In this document: in pieces, positions 19,401 to 27,997 of the stretch
Numbering within the stretch: the first letter of the stretch is position 1
How the letters are laid out: each line of letters opens with the position of its first letter
Source: Desulfonauticus sp.
GTDB lineage: Bacteria; Desulfobacterota; Desulfovibrionia; Desulfovibrionales; Desulfonatronovibrionaceae
Assembly (NCBI GenBank): GCA_030950395.1
Contig: JAUZRP010000011.1
Location: 54,070 to 118,069, forward strand
DNA length: 64,000 nt
Direction of reading: 5' to 3'
The notes under the pieces: model-generated
The model's database searches: none
What the model saw: only the letters and a program-made list of their open reading frames with translations
Told to the model about the DNA's origin: nothing
Position numbers and translations under genes: made by a program

Positions 19401-20726
19401 TTACCTTCTCCTTTGAACTGCCACCAACACAGCCAGAACAATACAAAGCACAGGCAAAATAACTAAAGGCACCCAGGTTAAAACAAATTTTTCTCCTGGA
19501 GACAAAAACAAAAACACATTGTTCACTTTTGATTTAGAAATACTTAAAAGATTATCCTTCTCTCTTAACCAATTTAAAGCATTTCGCACCAGATCTTTAT
19601 TACCACCCAGGTTAATATATCTATCTGTAAGAAAATCATCGTCTCCAAAAACCAAAACCCTGCTTTTATTTTTTTTGTTCTTTAATGTTTTTTCAGCCCA
19701 AAAACCAAAAACCAGAGGACCTTTTTTATCTGTTTTTTGATCAAACTGAGCTTCTCCTTTTTTTAAATCCTTAATATCCGTCTCCAACCAAGAACCTGCA
19801 GATGTTTTTAACAATGCCCCCATCTGCCAGTTGGTTGTTTTTTGGGGCAAATCAAAAGCCAGGGCCGTCGGGAATACAGTAATAAAATTAAAATCTCTAG
19901 TAATTGGATGATAAGGATAACTCTCAGCAATAGCAGCCATAAAACTACCCACAACAAGCTTACCTACAGAGTCTATAATAAAGCCCTTTAATACTTTGAC
20001 TCCCAATAATTTTTCCACAAAGGAAGATATATTACTGGTGGTCTCAGGACCAAAAGCAATAAGCAACCTGCCCCCTCTATTAACATAATTTTGTAAAAGG
20101 GTTAGTTCCGCACTTAAAAAATCTTTTTGTGGTCCTAAAATCAATACACTCAAGGCATCCTGAGGAATACGTTTTTGGCCCAATAAACTAATCTCTTTGC
20201 TCTTAATGCCTTGATCTGCCAAAAGTTTACTTAAGTTAGATATGCTTCTTGTTCCCGCAATGGTTTCCTCCCCGTGCCCTTTGACAATATAAACAAATCC
20301 CTTTTCTTCATTACAAAGACGCAAAATAGCATTGGTAATCTTTTCTTCATCAGGAAATAAAACCTTTTCCTTTTTTTTGCCCTTAATTAAAACTACTTCC
20401 CCTGATTGAAATATTTCATATTCTTTAGCCAAATTAGGAGCTCTATCTGGATCAATAAATTCATAACTAAAATGCTTATTTTCCCTAGCATAAAGCTTTA
20501 ACAAATCTTCAAGTTGTTCCTTACCATTATCTCCTGGACGATAAAAACAAAGAACCGTTATTTTAGAGTGTAAAGATTTAAGCACCTTTTGAGTTTCTTT
20601 GGACAAAGAATAGCGTTTGTTAGCAGTCAAATCCCATTGCCAACCAGCACGCTTGATCAAAATATTAACCCCTACCAACAAAGCCAAACCTAAAACTACG
20701 GTTATAAATAAATTTAATTTTCTCAT
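19401..20726 (-). CDS. GldG-like auxiliary protein of ABC-2 transporter
   Basis: 441 aa. It has an N-terminal membrane segment, then a periplasmic region with LTANKRYSLSKETQKVLKSL and YEFIDPDRAPNLAKEYE, typical of the GldG/ABC_transp_aux family. A hydrophobic C-terminus (VLTWVPLVILPVLCIVLAV) ends in basic residues. It starts 1 bp from the permease gene. In other bacteria this family is linked to gliding or envelope export; here the role is unknown. Confidence 0.82.
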   Translation of the reverse strand: MRKLNLFITVVLGLALLVGVNILIKRAGWQWDLTANKRYSLSKETQKVLKSLHSKITVLCFYRPGDNGKEQLEDLLKLYARENKHFSYEFIDPDRAPNLAKEYEIFQSGEVVLIKGKKKEKVLFPDEEKITNAILRLCNEEKGFVYIVKGHGEETIAGTRSISNLSKLLADQGIKSKEISLLGQKRIPQDALSVLILGPQKDFLSAELTLLQNYVNRGGRLLIAFGPETTSNISSFVEKLLGVKVLKGFIIDSVGKLVVGSFMAAIAESYPYHPITRDFNFITVFPTALAFDLPQKTTNWQMGALLKTSAGSWLETDIKDLKKGEAQFDQKTDKKGPLVFGFWAEKTLKNKKNKSRVLVFGDDDFLTDRYINLGGNKDLVRNALNWLREKDNLLSISKSKVNNVFLFLSPGEKFVLTWVPLVILPVLCIVLAVLVAVQRRR

Positions 20727-20727
20727 T

Positions 20728-21492
20728 TTACACTCTCCAACGCTGGTTTTCTAAACTAAGCAAGGTTAAACCAACAAAAAATATCAAAAAAGAACAAAGA
20801 TAAGCAAGATCTGCCCCAGAAATAACACCTTTGGCAAAAGACTCAAAATGAGGCAAAAGAGAACAAAAATCTACCAACTCTTTATAACTCTTAGGTACTA
20901 CATCTTTTATCCACCCCAGTAGCCACAACACAAGCAAAGCTCCAAAACTAAGAGAAGCAGACACGATCTGATTTTCCGTAAGCGAAGACAAAAAAATACC
21001 CAGAGCAGAAAATCCTAAAGCCAAAAGAAATAAGCCACCATAGCCGGCCAAAGTAGGCAAAAGCTCTGGTTTAGAATAAATAAAAAGCAAAATAGGACCA
21101 ATAGCATTTAAAAACAAGGCAATAAAAATAAATCCGGCTACAGCCAAAAGTTTACCTAAAACCACCTGCATCTCTGTAACAGGATAACTAAGCAATAATT
21201 CAAAAGTACCCAGTTTTTTTTCTTCACTAAATGTCCTCATGGTTATAAGAGGAATAAAAAAAAGTAAAATTACAGCAGAATTTTGTAAATATGGTCTAAT
21301 AATCCATTCTTGAGGCGTAAAATTTTCCACCCCTTGCATTTGCATAGCCTGTAAACTAAATAACTGATATTGAGCAACCAGGCTTACAAAAAAATAACCA
21401 GATATAAATAAAAAACAGGCTAGAGTAAGATAAGCTAATGGAGATCGAAACAATATATTAAAATCTTTTTTTGCTACAATAAAAGCTTTCAT
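20728..21492 (-). CDS. ABC-2 family transporter permease (GldF-like)
   Basis: 254 aa with six hydrophobic segments. MKAFIVAKKDFNILFRSPLAY and TMRTFSEEKKLGTFELLLSYPVT are characteristic of GldF-type ABC-2 permeases. Its first base coincides with the last base of the ATPase stop region, so the genes are coupled. It forms the membrane channel for the adjacent ATPase. Confidence 0.87.
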   Translation of the reverse strand: MKAFIVAKKDFNILFRSPLAYLTLACFLFISGYFFVSLVAQYQLFSLQAMQMQGVENFTPQEWIIRPYLQNSAVILLFFIPLITMRTFSEEKKLGTFELLLSYPVTEMQVVLGKLLAVAGFIFIALFLNAIGPILLFIYSKPELLPTLAGYGGLFLLALGFSALGIFLSSLTENQIVSASLSFGALLVLWLLGWIKDVVPKSYKELVDFCSLLPHFESFAKGVISGADLAYLCSFLIFFVGLTLLSLENQRWRV

Positions 21493-22424
21493 TAGTGTAC
21501 CTCCCCTCTATAAATCATTTTTACAAAAACTTCTTCTAAGCTAGAACGCTTAGGATAAAATTCTAATAATATCCCATTATTTTTTACAACTGTGTCAAAA
21601 ACAAAAGACCTTATATCGTTTTTAGTTTTTGGAGATATTTCTAAAATATGTCCATCTTCTACTTTATAAATTTTATGAATTTCACATTGATTGGTTAAAT
21701 CTAATTTTAACTTTTCTAAATCGACTTCACCTGCAACAAGCAAAACGTATAAAGTTTTCTCTACTTTTTTAAGTAGGTTTTCTAAATCTTCATCAGCTAA
21801 AATTCTTCCCTGATTAATAATAATTACTCGCTTACAGAGTAACTCTACCTCAGAAAGAATGTGCGTGCTAAGCAGGATAGTTTTTTCTTGACCAAGTTTC
21901 TTTATCAAGTCTCGTATTTCTCGCACCTGAGCAGGATCCAATCCCACTGTTGGCTCATCCAAAATAATTAATTTAGGGTTGCCAAGCAAAGCCTGGGCAA
22001 GACCAACTCTTTGCCTATATCCTTTACTCAAATAGCCAATTAATTTGGCCTTAACTTTGCTCAAACCACACTCGGAAATTACCTTATCTACTTCCTGAGA
22101 TGTATTTTTTACAATTCCTTTTAACTCCGCTACCCAGCTCAAATACTCTGCCACTTTTAACTCTGGATATAAAGGAGCAGTTTCTGGCAAATAACCAAGA
22201 TGTTTTCGCAAAAAAATAGGATCCTCACTTATATCTTTGTCCAAAAACAACACCTGGCCAGAACTTGGCTTTAAATAACCGGTCAAAATACGCATAGTAC
22301 TAGACTTACCTGCCCCATTTGGCCCCAAAAAACCAAGAATTTCTCCCTGATTTAGACTAAAATTGAGGTCAAACAGAACTTGCTGAGAACCATAAGATAG
22401 GTTAAGATGCTGGACTTTTAACAT
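21492..22424 (-). CDS. ABC transporter ATP-binding protein
   Basis: 310 aa from the ATG at 22424, preceded by AAGGAGT. The track ORF begins 88 codons earlier in sequence that overlaps the divergent plus-strand gene and does not look like protein of this family. Walker A is GFLGPNGAGKSS, the signature is YLSKGYRQRVGLAQAL, and Walker B is KLIILDEPTVGLDP. Its C-terminal region matches the GldA/NatA-type ATPases that drive ABC-2 permeases. Confidence 0.92.
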   Translation of the reverse strand: MLKVQHLNLSYGSQQVLFDLNFSLNQGEILGFLGPNGAGKSSTMRILTGYLKPSSGQVLFLDKDISEDPIFLRKHLGYLPETAPLYPELKVAEYLSWVAELKGIVKNTSQEVDKVISECGLSKVKAKLIGYLSKGYRQRVGLAQALLGNPKLIILDEPTVGLDPAQVREIRDLIKKLGQEKTILLSTHILSEVELLCKRVIIINQGRILADEDLENLLKKVEKTLYVLLVAGEVDLEKLKLDLTNQCEIHKIYKVEDGHILEISPKTKNDIRSFVFDTVVKNNGILLEFYPKRSSLEEVFVKMIYRGEVH

Positions 22425-22549
22425 ACAAAAACTCCTTATGAGCTGAAGTTTCAAAGAAAATGCAAGACAAGAAAGTTGACGTAGAGCAAAATATAAAGTC
22501 AATATATTAAGTGTCAAGAGATTTAGGATAAAATAACAGGGCATGAAAA

Positions 22550-23281
22550 ATGAAATATTTAAAAAAAATGACCTATGCTCAAAAGCAGGTAGTTGGCCTA
22601 TGTGGGAAACTGATGCAAAGTCAGGACATGCTTTTCCCTGGGGCACGAGTAGGAATAGCCTTATCTGGAGGAGTAGATTCCTGGACATTACTCCAGGTGC
22701 TTATAATCAGGCAAAAAATAGTCCCTTTTTCTTTTGAATTAATGATTCTTCACTTAAATCCAGGTTTTGATCCTAACAACCATCAACCACTTCTAAAGTG
22801 GTTAGACAAAAATCCCATGTCTGCCCATGTGGAGATAACAGATTTTGGGCCAAAAGCTCATTCTGAACAAAACAAAAAAAAATCTGCCTGTTTTCTTTGT
22901 GCCTGGAACAGACGAAAAAGACTTTTTGAACTCTGTGCCCAATATCATCTCACCCATCTAGCCTTTGGCCATGTCTTGGACGATCTGGTGACAAACTTTT
23001 TTTTAAACCTTATTTACAATGGAAAAGTAGAAGGCATGTCCCCAAAAGAGTCTTTTTTTAAAGGCAAACTCTTAGTAATTCGCCCATTACTTGCTGTGGA
23101 AAAAAAAATTATTCAATCAGCAGCCAAACAATGGAAGTTGCCCGTGTGGGAAAATCCATGTCCCTCTGCCCAAAATACCAACCGAACTTTTTTGACTCAA
23201 TCTATCTCTGCCCTTGCCCCTAACCCAAGGCTTTTAAAGAATATTTTTCGAGGAATTCGAAAATGGCAACTTGACTTTTGA
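22550..23281 (+). CDS. ttcA: TtcA-like tRNA thiolation ATPase
   Basis: 243 aa N-type PP-loop ATPase with VGIALSGGVDSWTLL. A CxxC pair in SACFLCAWNRRKRLFE and a third Cys in WENPCPSAQ match the Fe-S ligands of TtcA. The GHVLDDLVTNFFLN block replaces the usual GHHxDD, and SGGVDS replaces SGGKDS. TtcA thiolates C32 of some tRNAs. A related PP-loop thiolase is possible, so the symbol is tentative. It is divergent from the ABC genes. Confidence 0.75.
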   Translation: MKYLKKMTYAQKQVVGLCGKLMQSQDMLFPGARVGIALSGGVDSWTLLQVLIIRQKIVPFSFELMILHLNPGFDPNNHQPLLKWLDKNPMSAHVEITDFGPKAHSEQNKKKSACFLCAWNRRKRLFELCAQYHLTHLAFGHVLDDLVTNFFLNLIYNGKVEGMSPKESFFKGKLLVIRPLLAVEKKIIQSAAKQWKLPVWENPCPSAQNTNRTFLTQSISALAPNPRLLKNIFRGIRKWQLDF

Positions 23282-23407
23282 AGGTTATAAACCTAAAAAG
23301 TCAAAATTAATTAACATTCTTTGCCAAGAATATTTTTTATCAACCACTTAAAAATTGCCAATTTTTATAAACATCTACAAAAAATATAAAATTAAATCAG
23401 GGAATAA

Positions 23408-24310
23408 ATGTTCAATCAAAAATACGAAATTCTTATTTTTAAAGACAAAAAAGGTTTAAGTAAAAACTTTACTCTTAAAGGCAGAACTATCCTTTTCTTT
23501 CTTATCCTGGCCATAACTATTACAAGTATAAACGTCTATTTTGCTTATCATAGCTATAACTATCTGCACTTACAATCCTTATACCAACAAGCCACTTCCA
23601 GATTGGAAAAACAAAATCAACAATTACTAGCTTTTGCCCAAAAAATTAAACAACTCCAGCATAATTTAACCAAAATGGCAGAATTGGATCGCAGAATCAG
23701 ACTAATGATGAATATAGAAGGCAACAACAATCTATTAGAATCTATTGGCGGCACTCCAGAAAATTCTGTTACCTTAAACTACATTCCAGCCTATAGACAA
23801 GAAGCTCTGGCCAGAAAACTGCACAACTTTTTAAAACAACTCAACATCCAGGCCCAATTAGAAAAAATACGCCAAAAACAACTTCTAACTCTACTTAAAG
23901 ATAAACAGGCCATTTTAGCCTCAACACCATCTATCTGGCCCGCCCAAGGCTGGGTATCTTCTGGATTTGGCTATCGTATATCTCCTTTTACAGGACAACG
24001 AGAGTTCCACAAAGGACTCGATATCTCTGGTCCCGTAGGTACACCTATTATTGCCCCTGCAAATGGTGAGGTAATCTTTGTAGGACACAATGGTGGATAT
24101 GGCTTAAGCATTGTCATCAACCATGGAAACGGCATTACTACCAGATATGCTCACCTTCAAAAATCCCTTGTAAAAAAAGGAGATAAGGTAAAACGAGGAG
24201 AAATTATCGCTTACATGGGCAACTCGGGACGATCCACTGGCCCTCATCTCCATTACGAAGTAAGGATAAATGGCTTACCTGTAAATCCTCTTAAATACAT
24301 CCTCAATTAA
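23408..24310 (+). CDS. Membrane-anchored M23 family metallopeptidase
   Basis: 300 aa. A short cytoplasmic stretch and one membrane segment (TILFFLILAITITSINVYFAY) are followed by a coiled coil to about residue 110. The C-terminal LytM domain has FGYRISPFTGQREFHKGLD (zinc His and Asp) and GRSTGPHLHYEVR with the HxH. It should cleave peptidoglycan cross-links or activate amidases in the periplasm. The FHKGLDI motif looks catalytically complete. Confidence 0.92.
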   Translation: MFNQKYEILIFKDKKGLSKNFTLKGRTILFFLILAITITSINVYFAYHSYNYLHLQSLYQQATSRLEKQNQQLLAFAQKIKQLQHNLTKMAELDRRIRLMMNIEGNNNLLESIGGTPENSVTLNYIPAYRQEALARKLHNFLKQLNIQAQLEKIRQKQLLTLLKDKQAILASTPSIWPAQGWVSSGFGYRISPFTGQREFHKGLDISGPVGTPIIAPANGEVIFVGHNGGYGLSIVINHGNGITTRYAHLQKSLVKKGDKVKRGEIIAYMGNSGRSTGPHLHYEVRINGLPVNPLKYILN

Positions 24311-24316
24311 AAATCC

Positions 24317-24415
24317 AACTGAGAAATTTATTTTAAATAGTCAGAAAGAAAATTTTTTTCAATAAATTAAGCCAAATACAATTTGAGGCCTTAATACAAA
24401 TTTTATTTGTAGTAG
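24317..24415 (+). repeat. Copy of the AACTGCAAAA-bounded intergenic element (degenerate)
   Basis: It begins AACTGAGAAATTTATTTT and ends near TTTGTAGTAG. It aligns along its length with the element at 51085, including the core TTTCAATAAATTAAGCC and TACAATTTGA. The terminal repeats are decayed. Confidence 0.5.
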
Positions 24416-24528
24416 AGAAATAATGGGCCAAAATTACTAATGGCCAAAATAGATTAGACGTTTGTAAGACTAGTTAAATTAAAAAATTTTAACGTAAAAA
24501 ACTCGTGCAACAATATTCTATTAACAAT

Positions 24529-24550
24529 TAGGCCATTTTAAAACGGCCTA
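24529..24550 (-). terminator. Possible terminator hairpin after the zinc-ribbon gene
   Basis: TAGGCC and GGCCTA can pair around an AT-rich self-complementary centre, directly after the stop at 24558 on the minus strand. The following T run is weak, so this is only a candidate. Confidence 0.4.
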
Positions 24551-24557
24551 TACTTTC

Positions 24558-24785
24558 CTAATCTTTTGTGCCAGAATAAGTAAATCCTTTGGCTATCATT
24601 TTATAATATCTACCCTTATCAATAGCAATTATTTGACCACAAGAACAATATATTTTATTTTCTATTTGTTTATATTGATAAATTTTAGTTATCCTATCTT
24701 TGTGGCAACGCAAAACCTCTCCCTGGCCTATTTTATAGTACTTCCAAATTTTTCTTTTACAGCCAGCACATTTAATAGTGAGCAT
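24558..24785 (-). CDS. Small zinc-ribbon-like protein
   Basis: 75 aa with cysteines arranged as CAGC near the N-terminus (KCAGCKRKIW), a single Cys at about 27 (LRCHKD), and CSC at 47-49 (YCSCGQII). This looks like a small metal-binding ribbon, possibly nucleic-acid or protein binding. The tail is basic and aromatic. No close family is recognised. It stands alone between convergent genes. Confidence 0.6.
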   Translation of the reverse strand: MLTIKCAGCKRKIWKYYKIGQGEVLRCHKDRITKIYQYKQIENKIYCSCGQIIAIDKGRYYKMIAKGFTYSGTKD

Positions 24786-24994
24786 AATAGATTAAATAGA
24801 CCAAAGTATAATTGTCAAAAATAAAAAATTTTCTCTTTACAAATTGTCACACCATCACAGGCAGACACAAGATTTGCCCCTAAAAAACATTTATCCTTAT
24901 CCACAACCTCTATAATTTTCATACCCTCTAACACCTATCATCCCCTAGACCTTGGACCATGCTCTTTTGACTATGGACCACAAATTACTAATAA

Positions 24995-25753
24995 TTAATT
25001 TTTATTTTTTTTAGAACAGATCCATTCTATTTGCCTACAAATCCCCATAAATAAATTATATTCGTTTTTACGTAAGCGGACTCTATAAAAAAATCTTTTT
25101 AAAGGTAACATAAAATAATCTGGATTATTATCCAGATGTAAAAAATCTATTTTTAGAAGCACTTTTTGTAAATTAATAAATAAGCGCTGTAAATCTTGAG
25201 AAGTAATCAAGGTGGTTTGTTTGTCGTGAATAGGTCTTAATTTACGTTGGGAAAACAGTTTAAAACATTCATAAAGCAAGATCAAAACTGCTTGAGCCAA
25301 ATTTAGAGACCAGGCATCTGGACAGGTAGGTATAGATACCAATTGACCACACAATTTTATTTCTTCGTTAGTAAGACCTTTATCTTCTGGACCAAAAACT
25401 ATAGCCACTTTCCCCCTTAACTCTACGATGTCGTGTATTTCCCGAGCGCATTCTTCTGGCAATAAAACACTTTTTCTCCAGCCACCCAGTCTAGCTGTAG
25501 TAGCAAATACCCCGTGGAAATCTGCTATGGCTTCTGTTAAAGAAGGAAAGATTTTTATCTTCTCTAAAACCTGTTTGCCTTTTGGAGTAGCTAGAGGCAA
25601 AGCTCTTTCTAAAATAAAATTTTCTGGAGAAACTAAATATAAATTAGGACATCCCAAATTGGCACAGGCCCTTGCTACAGAGCCAATGTTTTCGGAAAAC
25701 TTAGTTCTAACCAAGACAATAGTAAGGAAAGAAAGGGGTTGCAAATCAGACAT
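24995..25753 (-). CDS. trmJ: TrmJ/LasT-type tRNA (cytidine/uridine-2'-O-) methyltransferase
   Basis: 252 aa SPOUT methylase. The N-terminal FLTIVLVRTKFSENIGSVARACANLGC and the knot motifs VAIVFGPEDKGLTNEEI and SIPTCPDAWSLNLAQAVLILLYE are typical of TrmJ. It 2'-O-methylates position 32 of some tRNAs. Its ATG overlaps the end of the ychF-like gene by 8 bp. Substrate specificity is inferred from the family. Confidence 0.88.
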   Translation of the reverse strand: MSDLQPLSFLTIVLVRTKFSENIGSVARACANLGCPNLYLVSPENFILERALPLATPKGKQVLEKIKIFPSLTEAIADFHGVFATTARLGGWRKSVLLPEECAREIHDIVELRGKVAIVFGPEDKGLTNEEIKLCGQLVSIPTCPDAWSLNLAQAVLILLYECFKLFSQRKLRPIHDKQTTLITSQDLQRLFINLQKVLLKIDFLHLDNNPDYFMLPLKRFFYRVRLRKNEYNLFMGICRQIEWICSKKNKN

Positions 25754-26756
25754 TGAAACGAAAGGTTATGATATCTCCATCCTGAACGATATAATCTTTA
25801 CCTTCTAACCGTAAAGCTCCCTTATCTTTGGCTACTTTAAAATCTTTGTACTTGAGAAAATCCCCCCAAGACAAAACTTCAGCCCTAATAAATCCTTTTT
25901 GGAGATCAGAGTGAATTACGCCTGCTGCCTCAGGAGCAGTAGATCCTTTTTTCAAAGGCCAGGCTCGGACTTCTTTTTCCCCTGCAGTTAAAAAAGTGAT
26001 AAGATCCAACAACTGATACGTATTTTTTATAACTCGGTGTAAAACAGATTCTTTAAGGCCCAAATCTTCTAAAAACATCTGGATTTCTTCTGGATCGTTT
26101 AATTCTGCTATCTCTTTTTCTAACTTTGCTGAAACAGCTATGTGAATTTCTTTTTCCTTAGAAACAGGCAGTTCGATTTGGTCTAAATTATCTTCTAACA
26201 CGTTCCAGGCATAAAGGATAGGTTTGGCACTTAAAAAACAATAACCTCTTAAAATCGGATCACCAGCCAGTTCTTGAAATTCTCTCAACGGCTTTTCAGC
26301 TTCTAAAATTTCCTTAATTTTGCTCAAAAGTTCTTCTTCTTTTGGATTCACCAAATTCTTAGCCTTTTTCTTATCCACAGCCATTTTTTCGAGTTTTTTC
26401 TCTACCACTGCTAAATCAGAAATTAACAAGTCTGTTTCTATTTCCTGCCACTGAGCTGCAGGATTATTGGCCCCACTAAAACCATCTAACACAGCCAAAA
26501 GACAATCATAAGCTCTAATTTCATTCAAAACTCTTGCTCCAAGTCCCCCACCTTTACCACCACCTCCAGGAATATCTAGATACTCAATCTCCGTATAGGT
26601 AACTTTAGGGGGGTTAAATAGATCCTTTAAAGGATCTAACCGCTCTTCAGGAACCTTTACCCTAGCTCTATTGATATTATGGCCACCAGGTCCAGCTAAA
26701 GCCAAAAATAAATCAGTCTTGCCTGAACCAGAAAACCCAAAAATAGCTGTCTTCAT
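25746..26756 (-). CDS. YchF-related GTPase/ATPase with C-terminal TGS (DUF933) domain
   Basis: 336 aa versus about 363 in standard YchF. The G1 loop reads GFSGSGKTD rather than GLPNVGKST. The switch region IEYLDIPGGGGKGGGLG replaces the usual VDIAGLVKGAS-type block. The helical region DLAVVEKKLEKMAVDKKKAK matches YchF. The C-terminal domain (WGDFLKYKDFKVAKDKG, YIVQDGDIITFRF) is the TGS-like DUF933 fold. It is related to YchF, but its nucleotide preference may differ. It is cotranscribed with trmJ. Confidence 0.8.
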   Translation of the reverse strand: MKTAIFGFSGSGKTDLFLALAGPGGHNINRARVKVPEERLDPLKDLFNPPKVTYTEIEYLDIPGGGGKGGGLGARVLNEIRAYDCLLAVLDGFSGANNPAAQWQEIETDLLISDLAVVEKKLEKMAVDKKKAKNLVNPKEEELLSKIKEILEAEKPLREFQELAGDPILRGYCFLSAKPILYAWNVLEDNLDQIELPVSKEKEIHIAVSAKLEKEIAELNDPEEIQMFLEDLGLKESVLHRVIKNTYQLLDLITFLTAGEKEVRAWPLKKGSTAPEAAGVIHSDLQKGFIRAEVLSWGDFLKYKDFKVAKDKGALRLEGKDYIVQDGDIITFRFNV

Positions 26757-26950
26757 CTTTGTATAGTTCCTCTATCTGTATTATCATCTAGTGGTTAGTT
26801 TAAAAGTAAAGATACCCATTTTTACCCTCCCCCACAACCAATTACAAATTATCAAAATATCACGGGCAACCACACACTTTCGCCTCTACAACCAACCCAT
26901 TCACTATCCACCCATCCCCCATAACCTATCGCCTTTAGCCCAATCACCAA

Positions 26951-27988
26951 TTACTTTTTCTCAAAACTCAACAAAATAGGACTTGCTACGTAGATAGAAG
27001 AATACGTCCCCACAATAATACCTATAAACAAAGCCAGGGCAAAATCATGAATAACCCCACCACCCAGAATCAACAAACTAAGCACTACCAATAAAGTAGT
27101 ACCTGAAGTTAAAATAGTTCTGCTCAAAGTTTGATTGATACTTTTATTTATAATTTCTGCAAAATTTCCACCTTTTTTCCCTTTTAAATTTTCTCTAATT
27201 CTATCAAAAACAATAATCGTATCGTTTAAAGAATAACCTATAATTGTTAATAGAGCAGCTACTATGGTTAAATCAAATTCTTTATTTAAAATAGAAAATA
27301 TACCTACAGTAATAGTAACGTCATGAATAAGGGCTACAATTGCTCCAAGAGCATATTTAAGTTTTAAATACCAGCATAAAAACAAAGTAATAAGCATTGC
27401 CCCGATAATTAAAAAGGCCATAGGCAAAGAAAAAAGTTGCAAAACATACACTCCCAACCCCAAAGCCGCAGCCATAATAGCAGAAAGCACCCATTTATAT
27501 TCAAAGCGACCAGAAATATAAATAGCAATTAAAAGCACTGCATAAAATAAAGCCTCAAGAGCTTTCTTTTTCAAATCTTTACCTACCTTTGGACCAACCA
27601 TCTCTAAACGTTGAATAGTAAAATTAACTCCTTTCAAATGCTTAGCCAAAGCTGTTGCAATAAGCTTTCTTATTTGTTCACCTGTTTGCTTTAGTTGAGG
27701 TAAACGCAAAAGATATTCGTGATCAGCCTCATTGCCAAACTTCTGGATAATCAGTTGAGAAAGACCTGTTTTAGCTAAAGCTGCCTTTAAGTTACTTTCT
27801 GGGATACTACGACTTAGTTTAATTTGAACGATCATGCCTCCCGAAAAATCAATACCATACTTAGGACCACCTTTAACCAAAAGAGAAATAAGGCCTATCA
27901 AAATTAAAAATCCAGAAATGGCAAAAGCTACTTTGCGAAAACCAATAAAATCCCAATTCGTGTCTGGCTTAATAATCGTAAGTCCCAT
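26951..27988 (-). CDS. secF: Protein translocase subunit SecF
   Basis: 345 aa membrane protein. After the first helix comes the periplasmic [11 protein letters not shown] block (YGIDFSGGM), then five C-terminal helices with [10 protein letters not shown] and [18 protein letters not shown], the SecF signature. With SecD it uses proton motive force to assist Sec export. It follows secD after 9 bp. Confidence 0.97.
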   Translation of the reverse strand: MGLTIIKPDTNWDFIGFRKVAFAISGFLILIGLISLLVKGGPKYGIDFSGGMIVQIKLSRSIPESNLKAALAKTGLSQLIIQKFGNEADHEYLLRLPQLKQTGEQIRKLIATALAKHLKGVNFTIQRLEMVGPKVGKDLKKKALEALFYAVLLIAIYISGRFEYKWVLSAIMAAALGLGVYVLQLFSLPMAFLIIGAMLITLFLCWYLKLKYALGAIVALIHDVTITVGIFSILNKEFDLTIVAALLTIIGYSLNDTIIVFDRIRENLKGKKGGNFAEIINKSINQTLSRTILTSGTTLLVVLSLLILGGGVIHDFALALFIGIIVGTYSSIYVASPILLSFEKK

Positions 27989-27997
27989 CCTGGCCTC

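Noticed and set aside
22425-22688. 88-codon N-terminal extension of the ABC ATPase in the ORF track
   Set aside because: It overlaps the divergent ttcA-like gene, is not ATPase-like, and a good ribosome binding site precedes the ATG at 22424.
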